DNA of 38,632 nt from Actinomycetes bacterium. GTDB lineage: Bacteria; Actinomycetota; Acidimicrobiia; Acidimicrobiales; Ilumatobacteraceae. This document shows positions 26,727-34,939 of the stretch, one piece after another (position 1 is the first letter of the stretch; each line of letters starts with the position of its first letter). The stretch spans positions 1 through 38,632 of the forward strand of contig JANYDH010000081.1 of assembly GCA_025359865.1 (NCBI GenBank), read 5' to 3'. The notes beneath the pieces were generated by a model. That model was not told the DNA's origin, ran no database searches, and was given only the letters and a program-made list of their open reading frames with translations. The position numbers and the translations under genes were made by a program.

Positions 26727-27170
26727 TCAGTCAGCCCATTCGAGGAATTCGTGTTGAATTGTGACTTCCTCGATCATCACTTCGTCACTGCCGACGCTCA
26801 GGTCACCGGCCGAGTACTTCGACGGCCACATGTTGGTCAGGTTGAACTTGGCCACAGGCTTCATGTTGCGGTCGTAGACGATGATGGCACCCGTCTTGCG
26901 CGGAACGGCAGCGGTCGCATCAACGACTTCCTTGAACCAATCCGACAGTTCGGTGCCCGGGGTCAGGCCGCGCTTCAAGACAACCTCGGAATAGGTGATT
27001 GCACCGGGGATCTTGGTGGTCACCTTCTGGCCCGAAGCCGTGGAGTGAGGGTGTTCGATGACCTTGAGTTCGATACTGAGTCCACTACACGCCGTGAACG
27101 TGGCGATCTTGACGCCGTCGACTTCGATGCCAAAGAAGTTTCCGACGAATTGTTGGTCGTTAACGGTCAT
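26727..27170 (-). CDS. T4 gp19-like tube protein (paralogue 2)
   Basis: 147 residues, phage_T4_gp19 family: NFFGIEVDGVKIATFTACSG, then IPGAITYSEVVLKRGLTPGT, WPSKYSAGDLSVGSDEVMIE and a final EVTIQHEFLEWAD strand. The length and strand order match the inner-tube hexamer subunit. GAGAGGG sits upstream of the ATG at 27170. The gene lies 10 bases after the other main tube gene and 10 bases before the assembly-protein gene. Confidence 0.92.
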   Translation of the reverse strand: MTVNDQQFVGNFFGIEVDGVKIATFTACSGLSIELKVIEHPHSTASGQKVTTKIPGAITYSEVVLKRGLTPGTELSDWFKEVVDATAAVPRKTGAIIVYDRNMKPVAKFNLTNMWPSKYSAGDLSVGSDEVMIEEVTIQHEFLEWAD

Positions 27171-27180
27171 GGCTGCCCTC

Positions 27181-27648
27181 TCACTTCGTCCGCTGCAGTA
27201 GTTCGATGACGATGGTGAGTTCTTCCATCATCGGGTCATTGGATCCGACGTCGAGATCGGAGGCAGACCACTTGCTTGGCCACGCGTTCTGAAACGTCCA
27301 GATCCCGATAGGCGCCGTATTGGTGATGTCATACAGTTGAATAGCGCCGTTGGTACGGTACGCCGCGTCGCCATCGCGGATCTTCTTGACCCAGGTATAC
27401 AGCGACTTCTCTGCACTCATCGGCCGCTTGAGGCTCAGTTCGGAGTACTTAGACGTCGAGGGTCGCTTCAGCGTGGTGTGTACACCGCCTGCATCGACCA
27501 TGTCGACAGTCACCACTTCGACCTCGACGTTGAGGCCACCGACGTCGGAGAGCCCCTTGATGGTGCTCTTCGGATTGTCGAGTTCGATGTGAAACCACGA
27601 GGCGACAAGAAACTTGTCCTTCACGTCGCCAATATTGACGTTTGTCAT
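27181..27648 (-). CDS. T4 gp19-like tube protein (paralogue 1)
   Basis: 155 residues, phage_T4_gp19 family: FLVASWFHIELDNPKSTIKG, VGGLNVEVEVVTVDMVDAGG, TSKYSELSLKRPMSAEKSL, then WPSKWSASDLDVGSNDPMME and ELTIVIELLQR. A good AGGAGA site lies 6 bases before the ATG. It is immediately downstream of the sheath gene, the usual place of the major tube protein. The three tube paralogues differ clearly from one another, suggesting distinct ring positions along the tube. Confidence 0.92.
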   Translation of the reverse strand: MTNVNIGDVKDKFLVASWFHIELDNPKSTIKGLSDVGGLNVEVEVVTVDMVDAGGVHTTLKRPSTSKYSELSLKRPMSAEKSLYTWVKKIRDGDAAYRTNGAIQLYDITNTAPIGIWTFQNAWPSKWSASDLDVGSNDPMMEELTIVIELLQRTK

Positions 27649-27689
27649 GCTTTTCTCCTGACGAATTCGCTAGTGGGTGTGACCGCGGC

Positions 27690-29267
27690 TCAGGCCGAGG
27701 TCTCCTTGATCTGGGCGATGCGGAAGATCACGAATTCGGCGGGCTTCACCGGCGAAATGCCGACCTCGACGATGACGCGGCCGAGATCGATCGATTCGGG
27801 TGGGTTCGTCTCGCTGTCACACTTGACGTAGTACGCCTGCTCGGCAGATGCACCGAACAACGCTCCGTCACGCCACAGCCCACGAAGGAACGAACCGACG
27901 GTGCGCTTCAGGCCTTCCCACAACTTCTGATCGTTCGGCTCGAACACTGCGAACTGGGTGCCGTTCATGATCGCCGTTTCGATCATGTTGAACAGGCGAC
28001 GAACGTTGATGTAGGTCCAATCGGTGTTGGACGACAAGGTGCGAGCACCCCAGATGCGGATACCGCGGGTACCGAACGGGCGGATGCAGTTGATACCGAT
28101 CGGGTTGAGCATGCCCTGCTCGGCCTTGGTGATGTCGTTCTCGACGTCGAGCGCGCCACGGACCACCTCGTTGGCCGGTGCCTTCCACACCCCACGGGTG
28201 TCGTCGGTACGGGCCCAGATACCTGCCATATGACCACTCGGCGGAACCAAGATCTCGGTGTCGCCGTTGGTGGCAGCAGGGTTCGAGACCTTGATCCATG
28301 GGTAGTAGAACGCAGCGAACTGCGAGTCGTACATGGCGACGTTGGAGCGCCATTCTTTGATCTGCTGCGGGTTCATGCCAGGAGGCGCATCGAGCACCGC
28401 CATCCGGTTGGCCTGGCCTTCACAATGGTTGATGAGCGCAAGCTGCACGCTCTTCCACAGGTTGAGGTCGACCGAGCCGTCGGCCTTGGTGGCAGCAGTG
28501 ATGAGGTCGGGCACCATGACCATGGTGACGTCCTCGGCGATGACCAGGCCGTTGATACCGGTGCGAGCGGTCTCGCTGCCAGTGAACGCACGACCCGGGA
28601 CTGGCACCGGGGTGGCGGCGGCCGGCTCGATGGAGTACACCCCAGCGGGGATAGACGCAAGATCGGCGGTGAGTTGATCGACGTCGATCTTGGTGGCGAT
28701 CTTGACCCGTGTCGACTCGGCATTGACGATCGTCTCGACGTTACGTGCGCCCTTGGTGAGCGTCAACGAATCGAAGCTCTCGACGACCTTGCCGCTCTCG
28801 ATGACATCGATCGAAAAGGTGGGCGATGCATCGTCGGGGGCGTCGGCGGGAAGTTCCTCGGCGGTGACGTTGATCGAAATGGGAGCATTCGGCTCCACCG
28901 TGGTGATCTCGAGGGCGGGTCCGAGCGTACGGTCGGCAGACGGCAATGCCCGAACACCCGACTCGGTAGCCGGTGTGGTGTTCGGGATGCGCACGATGTA
29001 CGCCATGCTGCCACCGTTGTTGAAGTAGCCGTACACCGAGTGGGGCAACATGATGCCAGGGGCGAAGCCACCGTACAGCTTCTCAAACTGTGTCCAGTTG
29101 GTGACCAGCCGGGGCTTCACGCCCTCCGGATCCGATGGATCATCATGTGGCGCTAGTGCGGTGAATCCGACGAACGCGGCAACGGCGGTGGCGCCAGCCG
29201 AGAGGGTGGCGGAACTGGACGGAACTTCTTCTACGTACACGCCTGGCGTGAGATAGGTAGCTGCCAC
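27690..29267 (-). CDS. contractile sheath protein
   Basis: 525 residues. The start, TYLTPGVYVEEVPSSSATLS then AGATAVAAFVGF, is the classic CIS sheath N-terminus that interlocks with neighbours. The C-terminal third has the conserved sheath core (IRIWGARTLSSNTDWTYINV, RRLFNMIETAIMNGTQFAVF, then EPNDQKLWEGLKRTVGSFL) and the terminal strand VEVGISPVKPAEFVIFRIAQ, which extends into the adjacent subunit. The GTG at 29267 is chosen because GAAGGAGAG lies 9-13 bases upstream and the protein then starts at the family N-terminus. Only one sheath gene is present, unlike Afp, which has three. First gene of the tight structural operon. Confidence 0.95.
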   Translation of the reverse strand: MAATYLTPGVYVEEVPSSSATLSAGATAVAAFVGFTALAPHDDPSDPEGVKPRLVTNWTQFEKLYGGFAPGIMLPHSVYGYFNNGGSMAYIVRIPNTTPATESGVRALPSADRTLGPALEITTVEPNAPISINVTAEELPADAPDDASPTFSIDVIESGKVVESFDSLTLTKGARNVETIVNAESTRVKIATKIDVDQLTADLASIPAGVYSIEPAAATPVPVPGRAFTGSETARTGINGLVIAEDVTMVMVPDLITAATKADGSVDLNLWKSVQLALINHCEGQANRMAVLDAPPGMNPQQIKEWRSNVAMYDSQFAAFYYPWIKVSNPAATNGDTEILVPPSGHMAGIWARTDDTRGVWKAPANEVVRGALDVENDITKAEQGMLNPIGINCIRPFGTRGIRIWGARTLSSNTDWTYINVRRLFNMIETAIMNGTQFAVFEPNDQKLWEGLKRTVGSFLRGLWRDGALFGASAEQAYYVKCDSETNPPESIDLGRVIVEVGISPVKPAEFVIFRIAQIKETSA

Positions 29268-29621
29268 GGATGTCTCTCTCCTTCGATGCGATCGGATAAC
29301 AATACGGCCAGCGAAGGACTTGATTTCCCCCCGACACCCAGTGGCTACCTCATCATCAACCCGACGAATCAGTAGCCGCCGCGCGACCGTAGCACAGTGG
29401 TCACCGTCTGCGTGAAACGCTAGGACCGTGGGTCGGTAACGGTGAAGTTGGTCAGAGCGTTCGACTGCTGTATGCGCCAGCCCAACGCAAAAGATCGGGT
29501 CGTGCGACGTGGAGTCGCGAAGTGCAGAACGAGATGGCATTTTCGCGCGTTGTGTTCGTCACTTCGCCCATGGCTGCGCACGCCACACCACAACCAACCC
29601 CACCAGTACCGACTTACGCTC
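29268..29621 (-). promoter_or_regulatory. 354-base intergenic region before the structural operon
   Basis: No gene seen. It must contain either the promoter of the sheath operon or read-through leader from the PAAR-like gene. The sheath ribosome site (GAAGGAGAG) is at its 3' end. A 7-base inverted repeat, TCACCGT (29401-29407) with ACGGTGA (29439-29445), is a possible operator or weak hairpin. No convincing -35/-10 pair is visible. Confidence 0.4.
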
Positions 29622-30008
29622 CTAGGGAACCGTGATCGTCATGCAGGCAGTCGACGTGAACTGGATGACGCCGCCCCAGTTACACATGCACTTCGACGAG
29701 TTGTTCAACGCCGGCTTGTTGCCGACGACAACCGTTGGCGAGCCGGGCACCCACGGTGCTGCGGTCACCGGAATACACGGCATGGGCGTGAGCACGCCCA
29801 GCGCGGCAGCGGTCGCCGCGGCCACGGTGGGGTTGGACAGGCTCATGCAGGTAGCAAATGGTGGGATGTTGAGAATCGGGACGTTGTCCATGATGGTGCC
29901 GACCGGTGTGTTACCGCCCACGGTCGTGGGGGGCACAGCGATGAACGACGACGGTGCCATTCCGAAGCTGCATGTCATCATCGATCCCATGGTGACCAAA
30001 AGCGCCAT
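29622..30008 (-). CDS. PAAR-like (DUF4280) spike-tip protein
   Basis: 128 residues with the DUF4280 layout: MALLVTMGSMMTCSFG, NTPVGTIMDNVPILNIPPF, CMSLSNPTVAAATAAA, PMPCIPVTAAPWVPGS and a final CMCNWGGVIQF. Cys and Gly positions follow the PAAR-like fold, a small cone that sharpens the VgrG beta-helix (Afp10 role). There is no C-terminal effector extension. It is encoded outside the tight structural operon, upstream of the sheath on the same strand and only 64 bases from the divergent ATPase start. No Shine-Dalgarno is evident. TACGCT lies at -12 to -7 relative to the ATG, which would fit a leaderless transcript (speculative). Confidence 0.85.
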   Translation of the reverse strand: MALLVTMGSMMTCSFGMAPSSFIAVPPTTVGGNTPVGTIMDNVPILNIPPFATCMSLSNPTVAAATAAALGVLTPMPCIPVTAAPWVPGSPTVVVGNKPALNNSSKCMCNWGGVIQFTSTACMTITVP

Positions 30009-30072
30009 GGCCGGAGCGTAGCCCGATTGCGGCGGCGCTCCGTCGCACCGTCAGACATGATTGACTGCCGAC

Positions 30073-32142
30073 ATGGCGCAATCGGCTCTCATCCCGGACG
30101 AGTACTCCTGGCGCTTGCTGGCCCAAGTCGCGATCGAGCGGCAAGCGCTGTTGCACCGAGTCACCAAGAGTGGGGTTGGCGCGTCGGTCGGCGACCACAG
30201 CACCGCCAGCACAGCCGAACTGGGCACAGCCGAACTCGGTGCGGACATCGACACGCTGCTCGGTGCGCTCACCGGGTCGGGTCCGAGTAACAGCGATCCG
30301 CCAGCAGTGACGACGATCCGCGAGCGAATGGACCCCTTGCTCGTCGCTGCGCAAGCTGCGTTCTTCGCGATGCTCGAACTGCCCGTGCCGTTCTCACTGA
30401 TCGCCGCGAATGCTCGGCTCGACGCAGCCGAGGCCGAGGCACTCGCGCTCATCGCCGGATGTGAGCTCGACGCCCGATTGGCCCGCCTAGTCGCGTACCT
30501 GCAGGACGAGACCGGAGTCGGGCGGTTGTCGCTACAAACACTCGACCAACTGTTGCGTGAACGCCCGGGGGCAACGACGGACAACGGACGAGGCGTGATC
30601 GGAATCGCCGAGGCGCTCGGACTCGACTCGCAACTCCGACGCTCGTCACTGATCGAGGTACGCGAGGAAGGACCCTGGGCACAACATGCTGTGGTCGCGC
30701 ATCCCGGAGTGATCTGGGCGCTGGTCGGCGACACTGCCGCTGATCCCGACCTGCCGCTCGGCACCACCGCCGTCGATGCCCCTGCGGATGACCGCGAAGG
30801 CGAGGATTTCGTCCACGGCGACTTCGTCGTGATCACCGGCCAGGACAAGATTCGTCGCCGCGAAGAAGCGATTCGTCGCGCATCGGCCACCAGGTTTCTC
30901 GTCACCTCGCAGCCCGCCGATCGGCGCGGGTGGGAGGCACTCGTGCGCGAAGCCACCCTGTCCGGCAACGGAATCGTGATCGAACTCGACGACAGCATCG
31001 GCCCAGAGCTCAACAACGAGGGGCGACGAATCATCGCCCGCGCTTCGCACCTGGCATGGGCGGTCACGGCCCGCCGCGAGATGTCCGTGGCCACGATGCC
31101 CGCCCGTCAATGGATCGAGTTCACCGCCTCGGCCGACGAGCCGGACGCCACCGAATGGGCTGCCGCTGTCGGCCGGGCCGACGTGCCAGTTGCCGGTCAG
31201 ACCGACGGCCGGGTGCACCGGCTGTCGGCTTCGCAGCTCGACCTTGTGAGCCGCGCCTACGTTGCCCGCCGCGGTGACCTCGATGGAGCGGTGCGGCGAC
31301 TTGTATCGGGAAGCCTGGAACAACTTGCGCAACGAATCCGGCCGAACAAGACCTGGGACGACATCGTCCTCACGCCCACACGGTTCGCCCAGCTCCGCGG
31401 CATTGTCGACCGCTACCGCCATTCAGCGACGGTCTACGACCAGTGGGGGTTCCAGGCGAGCCCGTCGCGCGGTCTTGTTTCGCTGTTCGCTGGCCCGTCG
31501 GGTACCGGCAAGACTCTGGCGGCCGAAGTGATCGCCGGCGACCTTGGCCTCGATGTGTTCAAGCTCGACCTTTCGTCGGTGGTCAGCAAGTACATCGGTG
31601 AGACCGAGAAGAACCTCGAACAGATCTTCGACGCCGCGGGAGGCAGCAACGTCGTGTTGTTCTTCGACGAAGCCGACGCATTGTTCGGCAAGCGCAGCGA
31701 GGTGAAAGATGCCCGCGACCGCTACGCCAACATCGAAGTGTCATACCTGCTCCAGCGCCTCGAGCGCTACGACGGTGTGGTACTGCTGGCTACCAACTTC
31801 GAAAAGAACATCGACGAAGCCTTTCTCCGACGGATCCACACGCGCGTCGAGTTCGTCATCCCAGCCGAAGCCGAGCGCCGGGTGATCTGGGCTCGCAACT
31901 TTCCGCCCGGCGCACCCGTCGACGGCGTCGACTTCAATGCCCTCGCCCAACAGTTCGAGATGTCGGGCGGCTCGATCCGCAATGCGGCCATCCACGCCGC
32001 ATTCTTGGCAGCGGCCAGTGGTTCATCGATCACGATGGAGCTGATCGTGCGCGCCATCGCTCGCGAGATGCGCAAGATGGGCCGACTGCTCAAGCGAGAG
32101 CACTTCGGGCAATGGTTCGACGGCGTGACCAGCCTGGAGTGA
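30073..32142 (+). CDS. CIS AAA+ ATPase (Afp15/Pvc15 type)
   Basis: 689 residues. One C-terminal AAA+ module has Walker A GPSGTGKT at 474-481, Walker B VVLFFDEAD at 527-535 followed by LFGKRSEVKD, a sensor region VVLLATNFEKNIDEAF and an Arg-finger region RRIHTRVEF. The N-terminal 400 residues are helical with a second, degenerate nucleotide-binding-like domain (DFVVITGQD, then GNGIVIELDD) lacking a Walker A lysine motif. This matches the CIS ATPase family, thought to help assemble or recycle the particle. The ATG at 30073 is taken over the TTG at 30061. Divergent from the PAAR-like gene. A 13-base direct repeat, GTGACCAGCCTGG (32125-32137 and 32153-32165), spans the stop. Confidence 0.9.
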   Translation: MAQSALIPDEYSWRLLAQVAIERQALLHRVTKSGVGASVGDHSTASTAELGTAELGADIDTLLGALTGSGPSNSDPPAVTTIRERMDPLLVAAQAAFFAMLELPVPFSLIAANARLDAAEAEALALIAGCELDARLARLVAYLQDETGVGRLSLQTLDQLLRERPGATTDNGRGVIGIAEALGLDSQLRRSSLIEVREEGPWAQHAVVAHPGVIWALVGDTAADPDLPLGTTAVDAPADDREGEDFVHGDFVVITGQDKIRRREEAIRRASATRFLVTSQPADRRGWEALVREATLSGNGIVIELDDSIGPELNNEGRRIIARASHLAWAVTARREMSVATMPARQWIEFTASADEPDATEWAAAVGRADVPVAGQTDGRVHRLSASQLDLVSRAYVARRGDLDGAVRRLVSGSLEQLAQRIRPNKTWDDIVLTPTRFAQLRGIVDRYRHSATVYDQWGFQASPSRGLVSLFAGPSGTGKTLAAEVIAGDLGLDVFKLDLSSVVSKYIGETEKNLEQIFDAAGGSNVVLFFDEADALFGKRSEVKDARDRYANIEVSYLLQRLERYDGVVLLATNFEKNIDEAFLRRIHTRVEFVIPAEAERRVIWARNFPPGAPVDGVDFNALAQQFEMSGGSIRNAAIHAAFLAAASGSSITMELIVRAIAREMRKMGRLLKREHFGQWFDGVTSLE

Positions 32143-32175
32143 TCGGGACAGGGTGACCAGCCTGGCGGGAAAGCG

Positions 32176-32847
32176 TCAGGGTGCGACGGTGGTGGCCGTA
32201 GTGACCGCTCCGGCCACGGTGGTCGTGGTAGCAGCGCCAGCCTCTGCCAGGGTCTTACCAGCCTTGTCGGATCCGAGCATGAGCAAGATGGTGACCCCGT
32301 CGGCGAGTTTGCCGCCGGCAACCGGCACCGTTGTAGGCAACACCTCGACTATGACCCCGCCCAGCAACGATGCCAGGTAGGTAGCCACCGGGAGCGCCGC
32401 AGCGTTGGCGGGATCGTAGTACACCTTGGTGACGTCGAGCTTGATCGACGCATTGGCCGGCGTGGCCACATCGAACTTCACGCCTTTCAGCGCCGTGGTG
32501 AAACGCTTTGCCGCACCGTCGGCGGTGGACGCGTTGGCCACGACCACTGTTGCGCCGGTAGTGATCGGTGCGACGGTGGTGACGGGCGGTTCGGTGGGGG
32601 GCACCGTGATCAGCGGCAACGTGCTGCTGACGCCGCCATCGGGCAACGTGGTGCCGTTGACGGCCGGCGTGGGTGTCACTCCGGACGGGCCACTCGTTGG
32701 GCTGCCACCGTCGTCACGGATGGTCTTCAGGATCAAGAATCCGCCGACCACCGCGATGACGGCGATGACGATGGCCGCAGTGGAACCGATCGGCGAGCCG
32801 CTTGCGCCCCCGGTCTCACGTGCACGGCGTGGCTGTTCGCTGCTCAT
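32176..32847 (-). CDS. membrane-anchored LytR_C-domain protein
   Basis: 223 residues: a short basic cytoplasmic head, a membrane helix at about 21-41 (GSTAAIVIAVIAVVGGFLIL), a Pro/Thr-rich extracytoplasmic linker (48-95), then a LytR_C-like domain (ATVVVANASTADGAAKRFTT, VTKVYYDPANAAALPVATYL, then VTILLMLGSD), ending in a Thr/Ala-rich tail. In Actinobacteria this domain type commonly follows a DUF3263 gene, as here (ATGA overlap). It probably acts in the cell envelope. The biochemical role is unknown. It converges with the CIS ATPase gene, 33 bases away, and is not obviously part of the CIS. Confidence 0.8.
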   Translation of the reverse strand: MSSEQPRRARETGGASGSPIGSTAAIVIAVIAVVGGFLILKTIRDDGGSPTSGPSGVTPTPAVNGTTLPDGGVSSTLPLITVPPTEPPVTTVAPITTGATVVVANASTADGAAKRFTTALKGVKFDVATPANASIKLDVTKVYYDPANAAALPVATYLASLLGGVIVEVLPTTVPVAGGKLADGVTILLMLGSDKAGKTLAEAGAATTTTVAGAVTTATTVAP

Positions 32848-33149
32848 GCGTTGCCTCTCTGCGCACCGGACATGGTGCCGCTACTGCTGTTCGGGCCATC
32901 GATACGGGCACGACGACGACGTTCACGCTGACGCCGCAACCGGCGTACTACCAACGGATCGAACGTGAGCGCGTCGGGATGATCGAGCAGCTGGTTGAGC
33001 TCCTGATAGTACTCGTCGCTGGAGCATGAGAACCTCGCGCGGATCACCGTGTCGCGTCCATCGTCTTCGGCCCACCATGAGGATTCATAGTGAATGATGG
33101 CGCGTTCGCGTTCGCTGAGGGCGGGCGGATGGTCGCGGTTGGCCGTCAC
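32844..33149 (-). CDS. DUF3263-family protein
   Basis: 101 residues from the GTG at 33149. The core PALSERERAIIHYESSWWAE, then IRARFSCSSDEYYQELNQLL and DPLVVRRLRRQRERRRRARI, is the DUF3263 signature: a helix-turn-helix-like actinobacterial protein with a basic C-terminus, possibly DNA-binding. AGGGGG about 11 bases upstream supports this start. GTG 33161 is an alternative that leaves no spacing. Overlaps the LytR_C gene by ATGA. Confidence 0.85.
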   Translation of the reverse strand: MTANRDHPPALSERERAIIHYESSWWAEDDGRDTVIRARFSCSSDEYYQELNQLLDHPDALTFDPLVVRRLRRQRERRRRARIDGPNSSSGTMSGAQRGNA

Positions 33150-33285
33150 ATCATGAGTCACCCCCCTAGCCTGCCCGGTCGGACACCCTCGTGACAAGCA
33201 TCCCCCCGAATCAATGCTCTGCGAGGTGGTGATCGATGCCGCCCTCACCGACGATGCTGCCACTATCCGCGTTCTGCCGCTAGGG

Positions 33286-33678
33286 CTAGAGACCTGCGAG
33301 CAGCAGTTCTCGGATCTCAGCGTCGCCGAACATGCCCGACGTGCCCTGCGCGTATGCACAGTGCATTTCGAGCACACCATCTGCGAAGTTGATGCTCATC
33401 GAAGCCGTGTCGGCGACGTTCTTCAACTTGATCGACTTCAGTCCGTCGCGTACCGCTTCGCGACCCATGTCATCCTGACAGATCACCCGTAAGGCCATGT
33501 TCAGCCGGTGGCACGACAAGTTGTCGAGGTAGTTCAGGCCCGCCGGATCAGCAGCGAGGCTGTCCCAATCAACGTCATACGGAATCGCTGTGCCGCAGAT
33601 CTCTTCGATCTCGCGCACACGCTCCGGCAACGTCACTTCTTGCAGCTCCTTGATACGTCGCCGCTCTTCTAGTCCCAT
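33286..33678 (-). CDS. conserved hypothetical protein
   Basis: 130 residues. The ATG at 33678 has a strong GGAGG site 7 bases upstream. The N-terminus is charged and helical (GLEERRRIKELQEVTLPERV), then comes an acidic DVDWDSLAAD, a compact LNYLDNLSCHRLNMALRVI and CQDDMGREAVRDGLKSIKLK, and a hydrophobic end (GMFGDAEIRELLLAGL). I do not recognise a named family. It looks like a small soluble alpha/beta protein. No signal or membrane helix. Single gene with flanking gaps of over 100 bases. Confidence 0.7.
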   Translation of the reverse strand: MGLEERRRIKELQEVTLPERVREIEEICGTAIPYDVDWDSLAADPAGLNYLDNLSCHRLNMALRVICQDDMGREAVRDGLKSIKLKNVADTASMSINFADGVLEMHCAYAQGTSGMFGDAEIRELLLAGL

Positions 33679-33795
33679 GTCAGTCCTCCATCGCTCGTTC
33701 ATTGTTCGGTCATCGTTCGTTGCGTCCAAACAGACGATGACCATCGTGATCCACTCCCCGTGCAGTGGTCATGAGTAGCGACTACTCAATGATGG

Positions 33796-34818
33796 CTACA
33801 TCGATTGCTCGTGCCAGTGCTCGGCGATGCCGAACCCCGTGCGGCCATTCGTGTGGAAACGAGTCAGGCCCTCGTTGACGAACGTCACGCCGTCACGGCG
33901 CGGGATCTTCGTGGGGCAAATGGTCAGCACTGTTCCGTCGACGATAATGGACGTACCTTCGCTGTCGGTCGCCTTCAGCTGCACAGCGCGGTGCAGCAAC
34001 GAATTGCCCGGGTCGTACTCGGTCGTCATGCTCACGTCGGTGAGCTCCAGCGTCTCACCGTTGCGTTGGATCCAGCCCTTGCCGCGGAACGTTCCATCGG
34101 TGGCCCTGCCACATGCACCGCCCAGCGCGAGATTCTCGCCGAAGTTGATGGAGAACCAATTCATGAAGCAGCTACCCCGAACCGCGGCGGCGACCGATGC
34201 AACGCCGGCATCGGTGGTCGCGGCATCGCTCGGACCTTGCCAGGTACGCGGCCCCCACGACTTGTCGCGCACCCCGAAACCGTTCACATGCCACTGCTCG
34301 TCACCGAGCCGGATAGTTCCACTGACCCGGCCGGTCTGCTCGAAGTGCCCTTGCGAGCCGCCGACCGCGTAGTGCGGGTCGCTGATGGCCTCGAATGCAA
34401 CGTCCATGTCGAGATGAGCCGGGCGGCTCCATCCCTTTGGGCGGTCCCGGGTTGCCGCCAGCATCACGGTCGGGTCGCCAACGTCCTTGGCATCGCCGGA
34501 ATAGACAATGTCCCACCGGCGGAACGCCTCACCCCTGCGGAGTGTGAGGTTGCCGACCGTCGGATCTGCGGGGCCGAGGGTGCTGACCACCGACGGGCTC
34601 AGATCGGTACGTCGTCCATAGGTGAATGCCACTCGACCCTTGGGCAGGTAGACGACGTGTAACGCGTCGGCCCAGCCGTCGTTGGGGCGAAACCCCATCC
34701 GGGTGAAGGCGCCTACCCCCGTGTCGGGGTCGACGAAGTTGAAGTAGTAGCTCTCGCTCCACGCAGCATGGTCGCCAACAGGATGGAACAGTTCATCGGC
34801 AGGATCAGCAGCAGTCAT
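33796..34818 (-). CDS. CrtC/AttH-like (DUF7064/7065-type) beta-barrel protein
   Basis: 340 residues. The pattern resembles the lipocalin-related AttH/hydroxyneurosporene-synthase-like superfamily found as DUF7064/7065 in actinobacteria: WSESYYFNFVDPDTGVGAFT, then ALHVVYLPKGRVAFTYGRRT, GRVSGTIRLGDEQWHVNGFG, VRDKSWGPRTW and MNWFSINFGENLALGG. Similar proteins bind or hydrate lipophilic substrates, but the substrate here is unknown. The start ATG at 34818 begins MTAADPADELFHPVGDHAAW. An in-frame ATG at 34845 is possible. Longer upstream extension is unlikely because it would run into the divergent gene. Confidence 0.65.
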   Translation of the reverse strand: MTAADPADELFHPVGDHAAWSESYYFNFVDPDTGVGAFTRMGFRPNDGWADALHVVYLPKGRVAFTYGRRTDLSPSVVSTLGPADPTVGNLTLRRGEAFRRWDIVYSGDAKDVGDPTVMLAATRDRPKGWSRPAHLDMDVAFEAISDPHYAVGGSQGHFEQTGRVSGTIRLGDEQWHVNGFGVRDKSWGPRTWQGPSDAATTDAGVASVAAAVRGSCFMNWFSINFGENLALGGACGRATDGTFRGKGWIQRNGETLELTDVSMTTEYDPGNSLLHRAVQLKATDSEGTSIIVDGTVLTICPTKIPRRDGVTFVNEGLTRFHTNGRTGFGIAEHWHEQSM

Positions 34819-34939
34819 GGTGCAGGTGTACTCCGGCTGCGCCATCCACAACGAACGGAAATGACAGCCAGACGCCGAAGAACCTGGGCAGTTCGCCGGC
34901 ATCGACGGCCCGTGCGCGCAAGGACGTACGCTTCCGAGC

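Noticed and set aside
27642-29156. 504-residue plus-strand frame antisense to the sheath gene
   Set aside because: The minus strand encodes an unmistakable sheath. The plus frame has no family features and no ribosome site.
29622-30021. Plus-strand frame opposite the PAAR-like gene (29632-30021)
   Set aside because: Mirror frame of a clear DUF4280 protein. No independent support.
913-32142. Prophage
   Set aside because: Only tail-type genes. No capsid, portal, terminase, replication, lysis or integrase genes. Composition matches CIS loci.
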